5,938 nt of DNA from CAYUNT01 sp964446285 (lineage in GTDB: Bacteria > Sumerlaeota > Sumerlaeia > SLMS01 > CAYUNT01): NCBI GenBank assembly GCA_964446285.1, contig CAYUNT010000246.1, positions 1 to 5,938 of the forward strand, given 5' to 3'. The number at the start of each line of letters is the position of its first letter. Position 1 is the first letter of the stretch. The position numbers were made by a program, and so were the translations under genes. Under the pieces are notes generated by a model. The model had not been told where the DNA came from. It was given only the letters and a program-made list of their open reading frames with translations, and made no database searches. This document shows positions 4,687-5,938 of this stretch, piece by piece.

Positions 4687-5694
4687 ATGCCCTTAGCTCA
4701 GGATTTCGTTTTGCGGCTGGTTGGAATCGAGAAGATTGTGCAAGGCGGCCTGGGTCTGACAGATGAAGTCATCGCGTTTCATGCCGAGTTTTTCCGGCGA
4801 ATGCGCGAGATCGAAACTCCCGAGGAGGAAAGCGCATGCGTCCGGTATGAAGGCCCCGCACCCAGCGGCGGACGGCTCATATTCCTGGGCGTTGCGGTTC
4901 CAGAAATTGCGCGAATTCCATCAGGAATGACGGCGTGGATTTTGGGGCCTTCCTCCTGGGAACGCCTCGCGGCAGCGGCGTTGATACCGGCGGATTCATC
5001 GCGCCGCGAGATCGTGTGGCGATGGACCGGACGGATTGCGGCGAAGGGCGCGCGTGCGATTCCGGGCGATTTTTATGCGCGCAATTCAAGCGGGGAAACA
5101 GGCAAAGCAGCAGCAGGAGAGGATTTTCAAATCACCGGATACTCGGCCCGCGACATCCGCCGCGAATTCGATGATGGCGACAGGGTTTTCATCGCGCCAT
5201 ACAATCCGGCGTGGCCGCGGGAATATGCGCGTTTTGCCGGCTGGCTCGTCGATCTCGCCGGGCCGGATTTGATCTTGCGCACCGAGCATTACGGAAGCAC
5301 AGCAATCCCTGGAATGCCGGCGAAACCGATTGTGGACGTATTGGCGGAGGCGCCCTCGCTGGCGCTCGCACGCGAACGCCTTCTTCCGCTTTTATTGCAG
5401 GATGCGCGGTGGGAATTCTGGCTATATGAAGATCACATCATATTCATCCGGCGCGAGAAATTCATGGGCGCGCGCACGCATCATCTGCACGTCGTTTCGC
5501 CGGGGCATCCGTATTGGGGGCAGCTGGCGTTTCGCAATTATCTGCGGACCCATGCGCAGGAGGCGCAACAATACGCGCGGCTGAAACGCGACTTGGCGCG
5601 CGAGTTTTCCGACGACCGCGAGCGCTACACGCAAGCCAAGAGCGATTTTATCCAGGGCATTATGAAGAAGACGCAATCCGGCGAGCAGACCTAA
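4687..5694 (+). CDS. GyrI-like effector-binding domain fused to a GrpB/UPF0157 domain
   Basis: This 335-residue soluble protein has two parts. Residues about 8-132 resemble the GyrI-like/AraC effector-binding domain: a helix AFHAEFFRRM (30-39), a central strand LIFLGVAV (64-71), the IPSGM turn (77-81), then REIVWRWTG and GDFYAR. Such domains bind small ligands and usually sit on AraC or MerR regulators, but no DNA-binding helix is present. Residues 168-328 are a full GrpB (UPF0157) domain of the nucleotidyltransferase superfamily. It has HYGSTAIPGMPAKPIVDVL (201-219) with the GS and Asp expected of that fold, HHLHVV (265-270), and the C-terminal YTQAKSDFIQGIM. GrpB proteins are usually about 170-190 residues, and their biochemical role is not settled. 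AAGGG nine bases before the ATG supports the start. It follows the ClpP-like gene by 154 bp. The GrpB part is confident, the N-terminal assignment moderate. Confidence 0.85.
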   Translation: MPLAQDFVLRLVGIEKIVQGGLGLTDEVIAFHAEFFRRMREIETPEEESACVRYEGPAPSGGRLIFLGVAVPEIARIPSGMTAWILGPSSWERLAAAALIPADSSRREIVWRWTGRIAAKGARAIPGDFYARNSSGETGKAAAGEDFQITGYSARDIRREFDDGDRVFIAPYNPAWPREYARFAGWLVDLAGPDLILRTEHYGSTAIPGMPAKPIVDVLAEAPSLALARERLLPLLLQDARWEFWLYEDHIIFIRREKFMGARTHHLHVVSPGHPYWGQLAFRNYLRTHAQEAQQYARLKRDLAREFSDDRERYTQAKSDFIQGIMKKTQSGEQT

Positions 5695-5715
5695 TCCCGA
5701 GCAATTCAATTTTGC

Positions 5716-5742
5716 CACGAAAAGCGCGAAAAGAACGAAAAA
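5716..5742 (+). repeat. 9-bp tandem repeat, A/C-A/G-CGAAAA-G/A, three copies
   Basis: Three adjacent 9-bp units are CACGAAAAG (5716-5724), CGCGAAAAG (5725-5733) and AACGAAAAA (5734-5742). They start 22 bp after the stop codon of the GrpB-fusion gene in non-coding DNA. No function is evident. Confidence 0.7.
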
Positions 5743-5783
5743 ACAACTACAAAACTTCCCTTTTGCTCCCCGGTTTCCTCTTC

Positions 5784-5819
5784 GTCCCATAGGTCTCATT
5801 TGTCCCATAGGTCCCATGT
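5784..5819 (+). repeat. 9-bp tandem repeat around GTCCCATAG, four copies
   Basis: Four adjacent 9-bp units fill this stretch: GTCCCATAG (5784-5792), GTCTCATTT (5793-5801), GTCCCATAG (5802-5810) and GTCCCATGT (5811-5819). Units one and three are identical. I recall repeats of this GTCCCAT type scattered between genes of uncultured bacteria, but cannot verify that here. Confidence 0.75.
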
Positions 5820-5901
5820 CTTGTTTTGCCTTCAAGCCTGCCACCTATCCCGAAATAAAGTGTTATCTCGCTCAGGAAAGAAATCCGGGAGCAACAGGAA
5901 C

Positions 5902-5938
5902 ATGGTGCCCCTTTGGTTTAGGATTATTGCATATATCC
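5902..5938 (+). CDS. Possible start of a protein gene, cut off by window edge
   Basis: An ATG at 5902 opens a frame that stays open for the remaining 12 codons. They read MVPLWFRIIAYI, a hydrophobic start as in a membrane protein or signal anchor. GGGAG lies about ten bases upstream (5888-5892) as a plausible Shine-Dalgarno sequence. With so few codons no family can be named, and the frame could be chance. The next gene is expected about here, since 207 bp have passed since the last stop codon. Confidence 0.35.
   Translation, partial: MVPLWFRIIAYI

Overview
The window is GC-rich bacterial chromosomal DNA from an organism I cannot name. Clues are a bacterial-type zinc (C+) bL31 protein, a tRNA-Ser with its CCA end encoded in the DNA, clear Shine-Dalgarno sites, and short 9-bp intergenic repeats that I loosely associate with uncultured PVC-type or related bacteria. 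That taxonomic guess is weak. There are no phage, insertion-sequence, CRISPR or toxin-antitoxin signatures, so this looks mainly like a housekeeping region.

Left half (1-2134), minus strand. In transcription order it carries a Trm112/YcaR-like zinc-ribbon protein (2134-1889), ribosomal protein bL31/rpmE (1846-1553), an EamA/DMT-family membrane transporter (1356-322), then tRNA-Ser(UGA) (174-85) and tRNA-Ser(GCU), which runs off the left edge. The Trm112-like gene and rpmE are 42 bp apart and probably co-transcribed. The transporter and the tRNAs are separated from them and from each other by 150-200 bp gaps.

Centre (2135-2450). A 316-bp divergent region separates the minus-strand genes from argG. 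It holds a fair sigma70-like promoter facing argG, a predicted structured leader of about 124 nt with two hairpin modules, and a 12-bp palindrome next to the argG ribosome binding site. On the other side is a weaker promoter candidate and a hairpin in front of the Trm112-like gene.

Right half (2451-5938), plus strand. It carries argG (argininosuccinate synthase, with an unusual 35-residue N-terminal extension), a diverged ClpP-fold serine peptidase homologue whose triad aspartate appears replaced by glutamate and which ends in an arginine-rich tail, and a protein joining a GyrI-like effector-binding domain to a GrpB/UPF0157 nucleotidyltransferase-fold domain. The 207-bp tail after that gene has two different 9-bp tandem repeats. 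A possible new gene starts at 5902 and runs off the right edge.

ArgG makes argininosuccinate for arginine synthesis, and the Trm112-like protein and bL31 both belong to the translation apparatus. I see no evidence that the ClpP-like protein and the GyrI-GrpB fusion work with these or form a defined new system. They are the two least ordinary proteins here.
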